Shown in pieces: positions 1-8,347 of a DNA stretch of 64,000 nt. Location of the stretch: the NCBI RefSeq assembly GCF_000155675.2, contig NC_020911.1:4454501-4518500 (forward strand), read 5' to 3'. How positions within the stretch are numbered: position 1 is the stretch's first letter; every line of letters begins with the position of its first letter. Origin of the DNA: Octadecabacter antarcticus 307. GTDB lineage: Bacteria; Pseudomonadota; Alphaproteobacteria; Rhodobacterales; Rhodobacteraceae. The position numbers and the translations under genes were made by a program. The notes under the pieces are model-generated. The model saw nothing but the letters and a program-made list of their open reading frames with translations. It was not told the DNA's origin and did not search any database.

Positions 1-171
1 AGCCTCGGTCAATAACCGGCGACGAATGTAGGGCGACAGGACAGATACCGCAGAATGCTGGCCCGGACCATGATCGTAATTGCGCCCGATTTCGTACCGC
101 TTCCCCATAGCAGGTATAAAGGCCTGCATTGCGGCGAGCCCCCCACTGCGGGAAATTGTTCCGTCAGACAT
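1..171 (-). CDS. cryptochrome/photolyase-like FAD-binding protein, N-terminal part
   Basis: Read on the minus strand from ATG at 171, 57 codons run to the window edge without a stop. The peptide starts MSDGTISRSGGLAAM and continues with FIPAMGKRYEIGRNYDHGPG and SVLSPYIRRRLLTE. The GRNYDHGPG and LSPYIRRRL blocks are those I know from roseobacter FAD-binding photolyase/cryptochrome-like proteins, so the assignment rests on family memory and on only the first tenth or so of the protein. An AAGGGA ribosome-binding site lies about 8 bases before the ATG. The gene diverges from the rhodopsin gene, with insertion-sequence debris between the two. If the call is right it is a blue-light photoreceptor or DNA-repair flavoprotein, which suits the light-related genes to its right. 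Confidence 0.6.
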   Translation of the reverse strand, partial: MSDGTISRSGGLAAMQAFIPAMGKRYEIGRNYDHGPGQHSAVSVLSPYIRRRLLTEA

Positions 172-384
172 ATTGCAGTCCCTTTAAATTCTAATCAGGA
201 GGGTGACCCTGAACGCAAAGAGTTCAACCCCATGGCTGGCAACGCCTCATGATTTTTTTAGGCGCACTGACGCGATCTACGGGGTCCAAATGCATGACTG
301 TATACCCTGCGATAAGGGTTTGAGGGACTCTGTCAGAGCAAAATCGGTTGAGGCAGGCAGAGCGACGAATTGGTGTCGCGGGAT

Positions 385-431
385 GGCTTTGTTGCACAAA
401 TCATCTGATGGCAGATTTGTGCAACAAAGCC
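385..431. repeat. 47-bp IS5-family vestige: two terminal repeats with an 11-bp core
   Basis: GGCTTTGTTGCACAAATC (385-402) is followed after 11 bases by its exact reverse complement (414-431). The same 18-base end, or a close variant, bounds the four full IS5-family elements at 7205, 14995, 26033 and 28476. The vestige is therefore both ends of such an element with the whole transposase gene deleted. It abuts an IS3 orfA fragment, so one IS has probably landed in another here. Confidence 0.9.
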
Positions 432-574
432 AGTTGGACCCACTTGTCCAGCATCCAAAGCCCAACACCCAAATCCGATGAAACCTGCGGCCGCGTTAAG
501 CCGTTACTAATCGCGATGCGCACCGCATCACGCCGAAACTTGTCTGTGTATCCCGTCGCCATTCCATTTCTCAT
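432..574 (-). pseudogene. IS3-family orfA fragment (transposase helix-turn-helix)
   Basis: Reading leftwards from ATG at 574 gives a peptide containing GYTDKFRRDAVRIAISNGLT and ending near LWMLDKWVQ. This is the N-terminal helix-turn-helix region of an IS3-family OrfA. The frame is cut off at the IS5 vestige at 431, and no OrfB or right end follows, so it is a remnant. An alternative start is ATG at 562. IS3 orfA is a family assignment; the exact element is not identified. Confidence 0.65.
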
Positions 575-824
575 TCATCGCAAACATTGCTTGAAAGAGA
601 CAGGAACTAAAACGGCGCAAAACCACGCTTACGTCAAATCCGAACTTGCGCTCTTTTGTAGCACATGACACTTAAAAATTTATCAAAACACCCAAATATT
701 TTATTTTTATGCAATAATTTGACTCTTGAAGCAAAGCCCTGCGACATTAAATCAATCTAGTATACCATTGAATACACCTGAATCCGTCTATTTTAAAGTT
801 CATGTTGTTAACTGGAGAAAACAC

Positions 825-1640
825 ATGGAAACTTTATCACTGGGTCAGTATGATCTAATTTTTAACGCATTTTCGTTCGGCTTTGCGACGCTCGCGGCTG
901 CAACGCTATTCTTCTGGCTGGGTATCGGCCAGGTCAAGCAAGAGTACAAACTGGCACTTATTGTGACCGGGCTTGTAACGTTTATCGCAGCCTACCATTA
1001 TTTCCGCATAGGACAAAGCTGGGTTGACGCATACACGCTCGTTGACGGGGTGCACGTGCCAACCGAAAAAGTCTTTAACTCTGCGTATCGATACGTTGAT
1101 TGGCTTTTGACTGTACCGCTCCTTCTGGTTGAGCTGATCTTGGTAATGAGCCTCAGCAGGTCTGAGACAGTATCGCGTGCGACCAGCCTTGGTCTTGCGG
1201 CACTACTGATGGTTGCTTTGGGATATCCAGGCGAAGTCTCTGACTCACTCGGCGTTCGCTGGGTCTTTGGTCAGCTGTCGATGGTTCCATTCTTGTGGAT
1301 TATCTACCAACTCTACAAAGGCTTGGGTGACGCAATTGAAAGCCAGCCAGAAAGTGCACGTGGTCTCGTACGTCTTGCGCGCAACGTAACTGTTGGCAGC
1401 TGGTGTTTCTACCCGGTTGTCTATTTTGCAGGTGCAATTGGACTCGAAGGTGCGACTGCGACAGTAATCGTCGAAGTCGGTTATACCATCGCTGACATCA
1501 TTGCGAAGGCTGGCTTTGGTGTCATCATCTTCCTGATTGCTTTGCGCAAAAGCGAAGATCCGCAGAACGACAAAACCTTGACCGTTCCCGCAGGCGAAGG
1601 CCCAAAGGACAAAAACACCAAGACGGTCCCCGCCGAGTAA
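825..1640 (+). CDS. xanthorhodopsin-type light-driven proton pump
   Basis: A 271-residue seven-helix rhodopsin of the inner membrane that pumps protons out of the cell on light absorption by retinal. Helix C reads RYVDWLLTVPLLLVEL and gives the proton acceptor D92, T96 and the carboxylate donor E103. Leu at the spectral tuning position (L100) suggests green absorption. H58 is the usual partner of the acceptor, and the Schiff-base lysine is K228 in IADIIAK. In helix E, G149 (RWVFG) stands where bacteriorhodopsin has Trp138; in xanthorhodopsin this gap accommodates the carotenoid antenna. The ATG at 825 is chosen because GGAG lies 8 bases upstream; a TTG at 726 would add 33 unlikely residues. 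A strong terminator follows, and the retinal pathway lies immediately downstream. Confidence 0.95.
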   Translation: METLSLGQYDLIFNAFSFGFATLAAATLFFWLGIGQVKQEYKLALIVTGLVTFIAAYHYFRIGQSWVDAYTLVDGVHVPTEKVFNSAYRYVDWLLTVPLLLVELILVMSLSRSETVSRATSLGLAALLMVALGYPGEVSDSLGVRWVFGQLSMVPFLWIIYQLYKGLGDAIESQPESARGLVRLARNVTVGSWCFYPVVYFAGAIGLEGATATVIVEVGYTIADIIAKAGFGVIIFLIALRKSEDPQNDKTLTVPAGEGPKDKNTKTVPAE

Positions 1641-1651
1641 AAGACGTCAAC

Positions 1652-1679
1652 GATCGCCTCCGCGTCTGCGGGGGCGATC
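1652..1679 (+). terminator. rho-independent terminator after the rhodopsin gene
   Basis: GATCGCCTCCGC and GCGGGGGCGATC form a 12-bp stem with one G-T pair around a 4-base loop, 12 bases after the rhodopsin stop, followed by ATCTTT. It probably makes a separate abundant rhodopsin transcript, with partial read-through into crtE. Confidence 0.8.
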
Positions 1680-1699
1680 ATCTTTCGTGAACTGATTGG

Positions 1700-2560
1700 A
1701 TGTTCTTGATGTTTGATACACACCGCAATCCTACGATCACACTGCGCGATGTTGACGCCCAGATTGACCGACTTCTTTTGCCCAACTCATCCCGGGTTGC
1801 AGACGCGGCAAGGTATCATTTTTCAGCTGGCGGCGCGCGGGTGCGTGCACGGTTGGGTCTTGACGCCGCCGCCGCGCTGAACCTGTCACCACAGGCGTCT
1901 CTTGCCTGCGCAATCGCGCCCGAACTGTTGCACAACGCCTCTCTGGTGCACGACGATCTTCAAGACGGAGACGCAATGCGCCGCGGCAAGCCGTCCGTGT
2001 GGTCACGGTTCGGTAAAGACATTGCAATCTCGACCGGTGACTTGCTGATATCCGCGGCCTATATGGCCATCGCGGCACATCCTTATCCCGCGCTTGCCCT
2101 GCGTGCGATGCACGACGCGGTTTTATACACTATTGATGGACAGACGCAGGATTGCCGCTCGACGCAGCCAACACCTGAAGCATACGTAAACATTGCTGCC
2201 AACAAGTCTGGCCCGTTGTTGGCGCTGCCGATCCGCCTCGCGTTAATCGCCGCCCAAGCGCCGGGACAGGAGACCGTTGTCCACGCAGGTCGCGCGCTGG
2301 CTGTCGCTTACCAGACGCTTGATGACATCATGGACCGCGCTGATGATCTTGCGAAAGGGTCAACAAATATCTGCTTGTCTCTTGAAGCATTGGGCCACTC
2401 CCCCGAGTCTGCACAAATCATCGCCACGGCGCGCGCACGCGCAGCACTGATATCTGCACGAAAGGACGCGAACGCCCTTCCCCACGGAGTAGGCCTACCG
2501 TTTATAGCACTCGCTGACCGCCTCGAAACTCAATTAAAGGATGTGTCCAATGCCGCGTGA
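1700..2560 (+). CDS. crtE: geranylgeranyl diphosphate synthase (carotenoid branch)
   Basis: A 286-residue all-alpha polyprenyl synthase that extends farnesyl diphosphate to geranylgeranyl diphosphate, the first committed step to carotenoids. The two magnesium-binding motifs are visible: DDLQD inside VHDDLQDGDAMRRG (about residues 87-100) and DDIMD in QTLDDIMDRADD (about 210-220). The start could also be ATG at 1709; neither has a clear ribosome-binding site. It overlaps crtI, the next gene, by a few bases. A second polyprenyl synthase (ispA, 48464) lies in the same window in its normal xseB-ispA-dxs setting, so this copy is the pigment-specific one. Confidence 0.9.
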   Translation: MFLMFDTHRNPTITLRDVDAQIDRLLLPNSSRVADAARYHFSAGGARVRARLGLDAAAALNLSPQASLACAIAPELLHNASLVHDDLQDGDAMRRGKPSVWSRFGKDIAISTGDLLISAAYMAIAAHPYPALALRAMHDAVLYTIDGQTQDCRSTQPTPEAYVNIAANKSGPLLALPIRLALIAAQAPGQETVVHAGRALAVAYQTLDDIMDRADDLAKGSTNICLSLEALGHSPESAQIIATARARAALISARKDANALPHGVGLPFIALADRLETQLKDVSNAA

Positions 2561-4058
2561 TACCAGTTTCCCCATCACACAAACTGCCATTGTTGCAGGC
2601 GCTGGATTTGGCGGAATTGCAGCCGCGCTTCGCTTACGTGCAAAAGGCTATGACGTACACCTGATTGATCGGTGTCCACGTCTTGGTGGACGGGGTCAGG
2701 TGTTTGAGAAAGATGGATTCCGCCATGATGCGGGACCAACAGTCTTGACGGCACCGCATCTTTTTGAAGAGTTGTTTGAACTGTTTGGAAAAAAAATGCC
2801 GGACTACGTCACATTGGTCGTACCCGACCCATGGTACAGATTTCAATATCACGATGGTGATACATTTGATTATGGTCCGACAGAAGCCGCGACCGAGGCC
2901 GAAATCGCACGTATTTCACCTGCGGACGTCGCAGGCTACCGCCGCATGGGCGCGTGGTCCAAGAAGATTTATGATGTGGGTTTTACCAAACTGTCTGCTG
3001 TTCCGTTCCATTCTATTATTTTTATGACAAAACAAATCCCTGACCTCTTGCGGCTCCGGTCTTTCGAAAGCGTGTGGTCAATGGTGTCGCGTCACCTCAA
3101 ACACGACAAGCTGCGCCGTGCGTTTTCGATCCAACCATTACTTTTGGGCGGCAATCCGTTTTCGACAACTGCTATCTACGGCATGATCAACCACCTTGAA
3201 CGTGAGCACGGCGTTTGGTTTGCCATGGGTGGGACCGGTGCACTGGTGAACGCATTTGAGCGCTTGATGGTTGAGGAAGGCATCAAAATCTCACTCGACA
3301 CTACAATCGCGCAAATCAAGGTCAGTAATGGGCGTGCATCCGGTGTCGTGCTTGAATCGGGTGAGGACCTTGACGCGGATGTGGTCGTATCGAACATGGA
3401 CCCAGTCCATGTGTACCGCAACATGCTGCCTCAATCCGAGATTACGAACGTCGCAAAGTTGCGGTCTCGCAAGCCACGTTTATCGATGGGCCTGTACGTC
3501 ATGTACTTCGGCGCCAAAAAGACATGGCCCGATGTTGCCCACCACACGGTGTGGTTCGGTGAACGCTATAAAAGCCTGCTGCGCGATATATTTGACAAAA
3601 AGAAACTTGCTGATGACTTTTCGCTTTACGTGCATCGTCCTACGGCGACTGATCCCAGCTTTGCGCCTGATGGTTGCGACAGTTTTTATGTGCTGTGTCC
3701 GGTTCCAAACCTTGCCGGTGGGCAGGATTGGGCTGTGGAAGGCCCCAAACTGCGCGACCGGATTATCGCCGCCCTTGATGCGACCATGTTGCCCGGTCTC
3801 ACCGAAACGATAACAGCAGAATTCGCCATGACACCGCAAGATTTCAGTCACGACTACCTCTCGGTCGACGGCGCTGGATTTTCGCTATCGCCGTTCTTTA
3901 CGCAATCGGCGTGGTTCAGGTTTCACAACCGAGCAGAAGGCCTGCGGAATCTGTATTTCGTAGGAGCTGGAACGCATCCTGGTGCTGGATTGCCCGGTGT
4001 CGTGTCATCCGCCAAGGTTCTAGAAAAGCTCGTTCCAGTCGCGGAAACCGTCACATGA
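2550..4058 (+). CDS. crtI: phytoene desaturase
   Basis: About 502 residues. This FAD-dependent desaturase converts phytoene to lycopene at the membrane surface. The N-terminal dinucleotide-binding loop AIVAGAGFGGIAAALRL is followed by LGGRGQVF and the HDAGPTV block. Near the C-terminus, GAGTHPGAGLPGVVSSAK is the typical bacterial CrtI FAD-binding signature. The ATG at 2550 is preferred over the in-frame ATG at 2541 because AAAGG at 2536-2540 touches the latter. The gene overlaps the end of crtE and shares ATGA with crtB, so the block is translationally coupled. Confidence 0.95.
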   Translation: MPRDTSFPITQTAIVAGAGFGGIAAALRLRAKGYDVHLIDRCPRLGGRGQVFEKDGFRHDAGPTVLTAPHLFEELFELFGKKMPDYVTLVVPDPWYRFQYHDGDTFDYGPTEAATEAEIARISPADVAGYRRMGAWSKKIYDVGFTKLSAVPFHSIIFMTKQIPDLLRLRSFESVWSMVSRHLKHDKLRRAFSIQPLLLGGNPFSTTAIYGMINHLEREHGVWFAMGGTGALVNAFERLMVEEGIKISLDTTIAQIKVSNGRASGVVLESGEDLDADVVVSNMDPVHVYRNMLPQSEITNVAKLRSRKPRLSMGLYVMYFGAKKTWPDVAHHTVWFGERYKSLLRDIFDKKKLADDFSLYVHRPTATDPSFAPDGCDSFYVLCPVPNLAGGQDWAVEGPKLRDRIIAALDATMLPGLTETITAEFAMTPQDFSHDYLSVDGAGFSLSPFFTQSAWFRFHNRAEGLRNLYFVGAGTHPGAGLPGVVSSAKVLEKLVPVAETVT

Positions 4059-4906
4059 CTCCGCAGGCAATCATGACCCATCACGCACGCAGCTTTGCAC
4101 CCGCAGCACGTTTGCTGCACCGGCGCGATCGGCTGCGGGTCGCGCGGCTGTATGCCGTTTGTCGCACGGTCGACGATATTGCGGATGAGATTGGTGGGCT
4201 GGTTGGGCAGGCACAATTGCAGGCGTTGTTGGATGATCTGAACAAGCCTGACCCGCAGGACTCGATTGCTGTCGAGGCGCTAGATCTATTCAAAGGTCAG
4301 CAGCTGGGTTTGGCTGCTTTTAGAGAGCTGGTGTGCACGGTGGCGGCAGACACCGACACGACCTGCATCGCCGACAGTGCAGCCTTGGATATCTATTGCA
4401 TGGGCGTTGCAGGCACAGTTGGCGTTATGATTTGCGCACTCTTTGACGTGGATGAGGCATACCTCGAAAACGCGACCGACCTTGGCCGCGCCATGCAGTT
4501 AACCAATATTTGTCGCGATGTGGCCGAGGATGCCCGCAGAGGGCGACGGTATCTACCGTTTACGCTATGCCCGCATTCCCCCGGAGACATCGCAGCAGAA
4601 GACCCACAAGCCATCGCGGCAGCCGAAGCAGCCATGGCCTGCTTGCTAAATGAAGCGGATGAATTGTATCGGTCAGGCCGATCAGCATTTGAGGCACTTC
4701 CATGGCGACTTCGACTCGCTGTGGCGTCAGCAGCGGCAATGTATGAGGGCATCGGGACGCAACTGCGGGAACGTAAATTTCAACCTCTCGCAGGTCGTGC
4801 GTTCGTCCCAATAAAGCGCAAAGTTTATCTGGCAGCGGGTGCAGTGTTGGCTGAACTCTTTCGTAAACGCAAAACCGAAGACGGGTCGGGGCATGCCCAT
4901 GCCTGA
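4055..4906 (+). CDS. crtB: phytoene synthase
   Basis: 283 residues from the ATG that overlaps the crtI stop (ATGA at 4055-4058); a longer in-frame reading from 3911 would lie inside crtI. It condenses two geranylgeranyl diphosphates head to head into phytoene. The aspartate-rich motif DDIADE (residues 40-45) and the second motif in NICRDVAEDARRGRRYLP are intact, as in squalene/phytoene synthases. It overlaps crtY downstream by 8 bases. Confidence 0.95.
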   Translation: MTPQAIMTHHARSFAPAARLLHRRDRLRVARLYAVCRTVDDIADEIGGLVGQAQLQALLDDLNKPDPQDSIAVEALDLFKGQQLGLAAFRELVCTVAADTDTTCIADSAALDIYCMGVAGTVGVMICALFDVDEAYLENATDLGRAMQLTNICRDVAEDARRGRRYLPFTLCPHSPGDIAAEDPQAIAAAEAAMACLLNEADELYRSGRSAFEALPWRLRLAVASAAAMYEGIGTQLRERKFQPLAGRAFVPIKRKVYLAAGAVLAELFRKRKTEDGSGHAHA

Positions 4907-6002
4907 TGTCGACGTTGCAATTCTGGGTGGTGGCTGCGCGGGGCTGAGCCTCGCGGTGAGACTGGCAAAAAGCAATTTATCAGTTCGTGTTATCGAACCC
5001 CGCTCGGAATATATTGATGATCGCGCGTGGAGCTTCTGGCGCACCCAGTCCGATCCTTTTGAGGATTGCGTGCGTCAAGAATGGACGTCTTGGACGGTGC
5101 AGGGTCCGCAGGGTCAAACGCTGCGCTCGTCCTCAAGCATGCGCTATCAGACCGTTAAGTCTGGCGCCTTTTATAACCGTGCACTTGAATTGATTGAACA
5201 GGGTAATGACACTTCGATTTCTATGGGTACGCATGCCCACGGCGTTTCTAGGGTGGGCGATTGTTGGCAGGTTGATACGGATGCTGGGTCTCTCACGGCT
5301 ACGAATGTCGTTGACACCCGTCCACCCAGCCGCGTTCCAAGCTACGGGCAGTTCTTTTTCGGCCGCGAGATCAAAACTGAACGTCCAGTTTTCAATCCAG
5401 ATGTCGTGCAACTCATGCACTTTCGCCGCGCCCAAAGTGGCGGTGTTGATTTCGTGTATATCCTGCCATTCGCAATTGATCAGGCATTGGTCGAGGTCAC
5501 GTCGTTCGCGCCACATAACCCCGGACAAGAGGTATTCAACAATTGGCTAGATGAAGAGATCAATGCGCTCAATCCAGGGCAAACTGAGACTCTTCGTACC
5601 GAAGCAGGTGCATTACCAATGCAGGCAGGTTTTGCAGACCACAACCTGGACGGCATCATTCGCATGGGGTTGGGTGGCGGCGCAGCCAGACCTTCAACGG
5701 GGTATGCTTTTGCACGAAATCAGATACAGGGTGATCAAGTCGCAGCCGCACTTGTCAGTGGACAGGTTCCCGACACGCGGCTGGACAGCGCAATGACCCG
5801 TTTCATGGATCGCGTGTTTTTGCAGGTCCTTGCTGTGAAACCTGAACGTGGTCCCGCCCTATTTGAAACCTTGTTTCGCAATGTCTCGCCTGATCGATTG
5901 GAACGCTTTCTCTCGGGCTCAACCCGCGCAGTGGATCTACTATCGGTCATGACAGCGTTACCGCCGCTTCCATTTCTATATGCTGCCGCGTTTCCAAAGT
6001 GA
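4899..6002 (+). CDS. crtY: lycopene beta-cyclase
   Basis: 367 residues. It closes both ends of lycopene to give beta-carotene, the substrate for Blh. The N-terminal nucleotide-binding fold reads VAILGGGCAGLSLAVRL, followed by IEPRSEYIDDRAWSFW, characteristic of CrtY-type cyclases. The ATG at 4899 sits 8 bases after a GGTCGGGG ribosome-binding site; ATG at 4893 is also possible. The stop overlaps the GTG start of blh. No ketolase (crtW) or hydroxylase (crtZ) gene follows, so this operon by itself ends at beta-carotene and retinal. Confidence 0.93.
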   Translation: MPDVDVAILGGGCAGLSLAVRLAKSNLSVRVIEPRSEYIDDRAWSFWRTQSDPFEDCVRQEWTSWTVQGPQGQTLRSSSSMRYQTVKSGAFYNRALELIEQGNDTSISMGTHAHGVSRVGDCWQVDTDAGSLTATNVVDTRPPSRVPSYGQFFFGREIKTERPVFNPDVVQLMHFRRAQSGGVDFVYILPFAIDQALVEVTSFAPHNPGQEVFNNWLDEEINALNPGQTETLRTEAGALPMQAGFADHNLDGIIRMGLGGGAARPSTGYAFARNQIQGDQVAAALVSGQVPDTRLDSAMTRFMDRVFLQVLAVKPERGPALFETLFRNVSPDRLERFLSGSTRAVDLLSVMTALPPLPFLYAAAFPK

Positions 6003-6871
6003 CGGTTCCACAAATATGGCAAACTTGGCTTTTTGCGGGCGCGGCGATTTTAACAATTGTGGTGAGCTTGGTTGGTCAACCAGACTTAATCACGCAGTTG
6101 TTTATACTGGCTCCAGCAGTGGCAATTCTTGGCCTGCCACATGGCGCGTTAGACCTGCCCATCGCCCAAGCTTTATGGCCATTAGACGGCTGGCGCGGCA
6201 AACTGCGGTTTGTAGGCCTGTACGTTGGTCTTGCCCTGCTTGTGATCGCTGTCTGGATCGTCCTGCCGGGCACTGCCCTTTTTGCGTTTCTGATATATTC
6301 GGCTTTCCACTTCTCAGGTGACTGGGACGGTGCAGGCGCTACCTTGCGCTTTAGTGGTGGCGTCGCGACCGTTGGTGCGCCCGCTCTGTTTCAAACTGGA
6401 GAAGTCGCAACACTGTTTGGTTATCTGGCTCCAGAACCAGTAGCCGAATTAGCCGCGCTGCTCCTTGCGGTGGTTGCTGGAATATCTCTGGGCATCTTCG
6501 TCGCAACGATATCCTTGCGGCCGCAGTTGCGGAACAGCGCTGCCGGTGAACAGGGTATCATCTGGATCGCTGCGGCCTGCCTGACACCATTGGTCTATTT
6601 CGTTGTCTATTTTTGTATGCTTCATTCCGTGCGTCATTTTAGTAATGCATTCGCCTCTCTGGACGATCCACATCAAGGACTGCGTGTTGCCGCGCTTTTG
6701 TCAGTAATAACGGTTTTTGTGGGACTTATTGGATTTGTAGTCCTTCAAGGATTAAAGCCCGAATTACTGGAACAAAGTCTTTTAAGGGTTATTTTCATAG
6801 GGCTCGCAGCACTTACGGTCCCCCATATGATCCTCGTGGACCGCTTCCAGCGCAAATTAAAGCAGCAGTGA
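5999..6871 (+). CDS. blh: beta-carotene 15,15'-dioxygenase (Brp/Blh family)
   Basis: A 290-residue membrane protein that cleaves beta-carotene into two retinals, the rhodopsin chromophore. Histidine-bearing segments typical of the family are visible: GLPHGALDLPIAQ near residue 45, FHFSGDW near 103, HSVRHF near 212 and VPHMILVDRF near the C-terminus. Hydrophobic stretches fit a polytopic membrane protein. The start is a GTG sharing bases with the crtY stop (GTGA), so translation is coupled. With crtE-I-B-Y it completes a self-contained route to retinal beside the rhodopsin gene. Confidence 0.93.
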   Translation: MTVPQIWQTWLFAGAAILTIVVSLVGQPDLITQLFILAPAVAILGLPHGALDLPIAQALWPLDGWRGKLRFVGLYVGLALLVIAVWIVLPGTALFAFLIYSAFHFSGDWDGAGATLRFSGGVATVGAPALFQTGEVATLFGYLAPEPVAELAALLLAVVAGISLGIFVATISLRPQLRNSAAGEQGIIWIAAACLTPLVYFVVYFCMLHSVRHFSNAFASLDDPHQGLRVAALLSVITVFVGLIGFVVLQGLKPELLEQSLLRVIFIGLAALTVPHMILVDRFQRKLKQQ

Positions 6872-6935
6872 CTCCCAGCCGCCTCGACTGTTGGGGAAGT
6901 TGAATTGATATTGAACTCAAAATCATGGACTTGGC

Positions 6936-7204
6936 ATGCGCGAGGTTCGCGGGATGAAAGCGGAACTCAATCATCTGCAATTTGGCGAGCAGCGCATCGA
7001 TTATCGCGTGGTCAGGCGCAAAAGGAAGACCCCTGAGATAGCGGTGAACCCTGATGCTTCAGTTGTCATCACAGCACCAATGGACGCCAGCATTGAGGCA
7101 ATCAAACAGAAGCTTCGAAAACGAGCGGCCTAGGTTACTCGGTAGCAAAGGTATTTCACACAGTTTCTGCCGCGCACCCCGGAACGCAGTTTCGCATCGG
7201 GCGA
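6936..7204 (+). pseudogene. YgjP/DUF45-type metallopeptidase, N-terminal remnant
   Basis: The reading frame gives FGEQRIDYRVVRRKRKT and then PDASVVITAPMDASIEAI, the start of YgjP-like (M48-related) zinc peptidases. TAG at 7131 falls where the family has Trp, and a second TAG at 7143 where it has Gln. The same frame then carries on with family-like sequence (QRYFTQFLPRTPERSF, then ASGE) up to the IS5 element at 7205. The HEx2H zinc site would lie beyond the IS and is absent. The gene therefore carries two nonsense mutations and an IS truncation. A start at ATG 6954 is equally possible. Confidence 0.8.
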
Positions 7205-7258
7205 GGCTTTGTTGCACAAATCGCCCTTATGGCGTGCTTCCCCTGACCCCTGACGGAT

Positions 7259-8230
7259 TCAGCCTACAGTAACGGTGTTTGGGATGCCAAGGGCGGTGAA
7301 GCCGTTGAGTATCGCGGCACGGATTTGGACTTCCGCAACTTGCCGGTCAAAGTCTCGTGCGGCCAGGCGCTGCCCGAGTAGTTTCAAACAATGCATCTTT
7401 GTCTCAACACGACTCCTGCGGTGGTATCCGCTCAAGCGACGCCATTGAGCGCGGCCGAGATCCTTTGAGGACTGTACCGCTTCGTTTCGGGCTCTGGCCC
7501 CCAGCGTATCCGGCTTCCATAGCTTGGCATTCTTGCGTGGCGGGATGACAGCACGGGCATTGCGGGCCGCAATCGCATCATGGCATTTGCGGGTGTCATA
7601 TGCCCCATCTGCTGTGACACTGCCAATCTTCTGATCTGGTGTGATCTGACCGAGAAGGTTGGGCAACATGGGTGGGTCTCCAATGCTGCTACTCGTCACT
7701 TCGACCGCGCGTATCTCCAACGTTTCTTCATCAATCCCTATATGTATCTTGCGCCACACCCGACGTTTCGGCCCGCCATGCTTGCGAGCGTTCCACTCAC
7801 CTTCGCCCTCAACTTTGATGCCGGTACTGTCGATAAGGAGGTTTAGCGGGCCCTTTGAGCCCTGATACGGGATGGTAACCGATAGCCTTTTCTGACGCCG
7901 ACATAACGTGCTGAAGTCTGGGACCTCCCAGTCAAGGTCGATCAATTTCAACAGGCTTTCCACAAAGCCCGTCGCCTGCCTCAAAGGCATTCCGAACAGC
8001 ACTTTCAACGTGAGACAGGCTTGGATCGCCGCGTCGCTATAGCGTGGCTGGCGGCCCCGTTTGCCCCCCTCTCATGGTTTGCAAACAAACCACTGCCGGG
8101 CAACGGTAGGCGCAGCTTTCCAAGTGACCTCTGGGTTAAACCAAATGGTCAGTGACCCGCGTCGCTTCAGGGCCTTGTTATACTCAGGCCAGTTCCTCGT
8201 GCGGTAAATCGGGGCGATAGGTTTACTCAT
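7259..8230 (-). pseudogene. IS5-family transposase with in-frame 39-nt insert and TGA
   Basis: Reading leftwards from ATG at 8230, the frame matches the intact 310-residue sister transposases (26087, 28541) along its whole length, except for one 39-nt insert (8066-8104) whose eleventh codon is TGA (8072-8074). Total length is 972 nt against 933 nt in the sisters, exactly 39 more. The DDE domain after the insert is open (249 codons from an internal ATG at 8008) and includes the typical YRRSRVETKMH-like end (YHRRSRVETKMHCLKLLGQR). Unless TGA is read through or the internal ATG is used, this copy makes no full transposase. Confidence 0.85.
8066..8104 (-). repeat. 39-nt palindromic in-gene insert (element A, copy 1)
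   Basis: In coding orientation the insert starts GTTGCCCGGCAG, has a hairpin TGGTTTG-TTTG-CAAACCA, and ends TGAGAGGGG. It sits between codons matching adjacent residues in the sister IS, so the borders are defined by direct comparison. Related inserts are at 15188, 55101, 55692 and 55839. Confidence 0.85.
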
Positions 8231-8347
8231 GACGCCAGCTACCATGCTGGATTTACAACATGAATCCCTGATACGAGACTATTTGTGCAACAAAGCCCCT
8301 CCAATGCGTTGAAGCAAAGATTGCAGAGGCTTGGCAGTCCGACAGGT

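Larger units (their letters stand above)
172..824. other. intergenic region with IS debris between the cry-like gene and rhodopsin
   Basis: This holds a 47-bp vestige of an IS5-family element (385-431), a fragment of an IS3-type orfA (432-574) and an AT-rich stretch (about 660-790). The AT-rich stretch probably carries the rhodopsin promoter, but I could not pick out a convincing -35/-10 pair. I see no other gene. Confidence 0.6.
7205..8297 (-). mobile_element. IS5-family insertion sequence, copy 1 (1093 bp)
   Basis: It is bounded by GGCTTTGTTGCACAAATC at 7205 and by the complementary ATTTGTGCAACAAAGCC ending at 8297. It carries one transposase gene on the minus strand and appears identical to, and inverted relative to, the copy at 14995-16087. 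No target-site duplication is visible, which suggests recombination between copies. It cuts off the YgjP-like gene on its left. Confidence 0.93.

Noticed and set aside
726..824. Longer start (TTG) for the rhodopsin gene
   Set aside because: No ribosome-binding site there, and the extra 33 residues are hydrophilic and unlike rhodopsin fronts; ATG 825 has GGAG at good spacing.
6262..6275. CTGCCGGGCACTGCCC in blh as another palindromic insert
   Set aside because: It lacks the second end and stem, and the blh protein shows no extra residues there.
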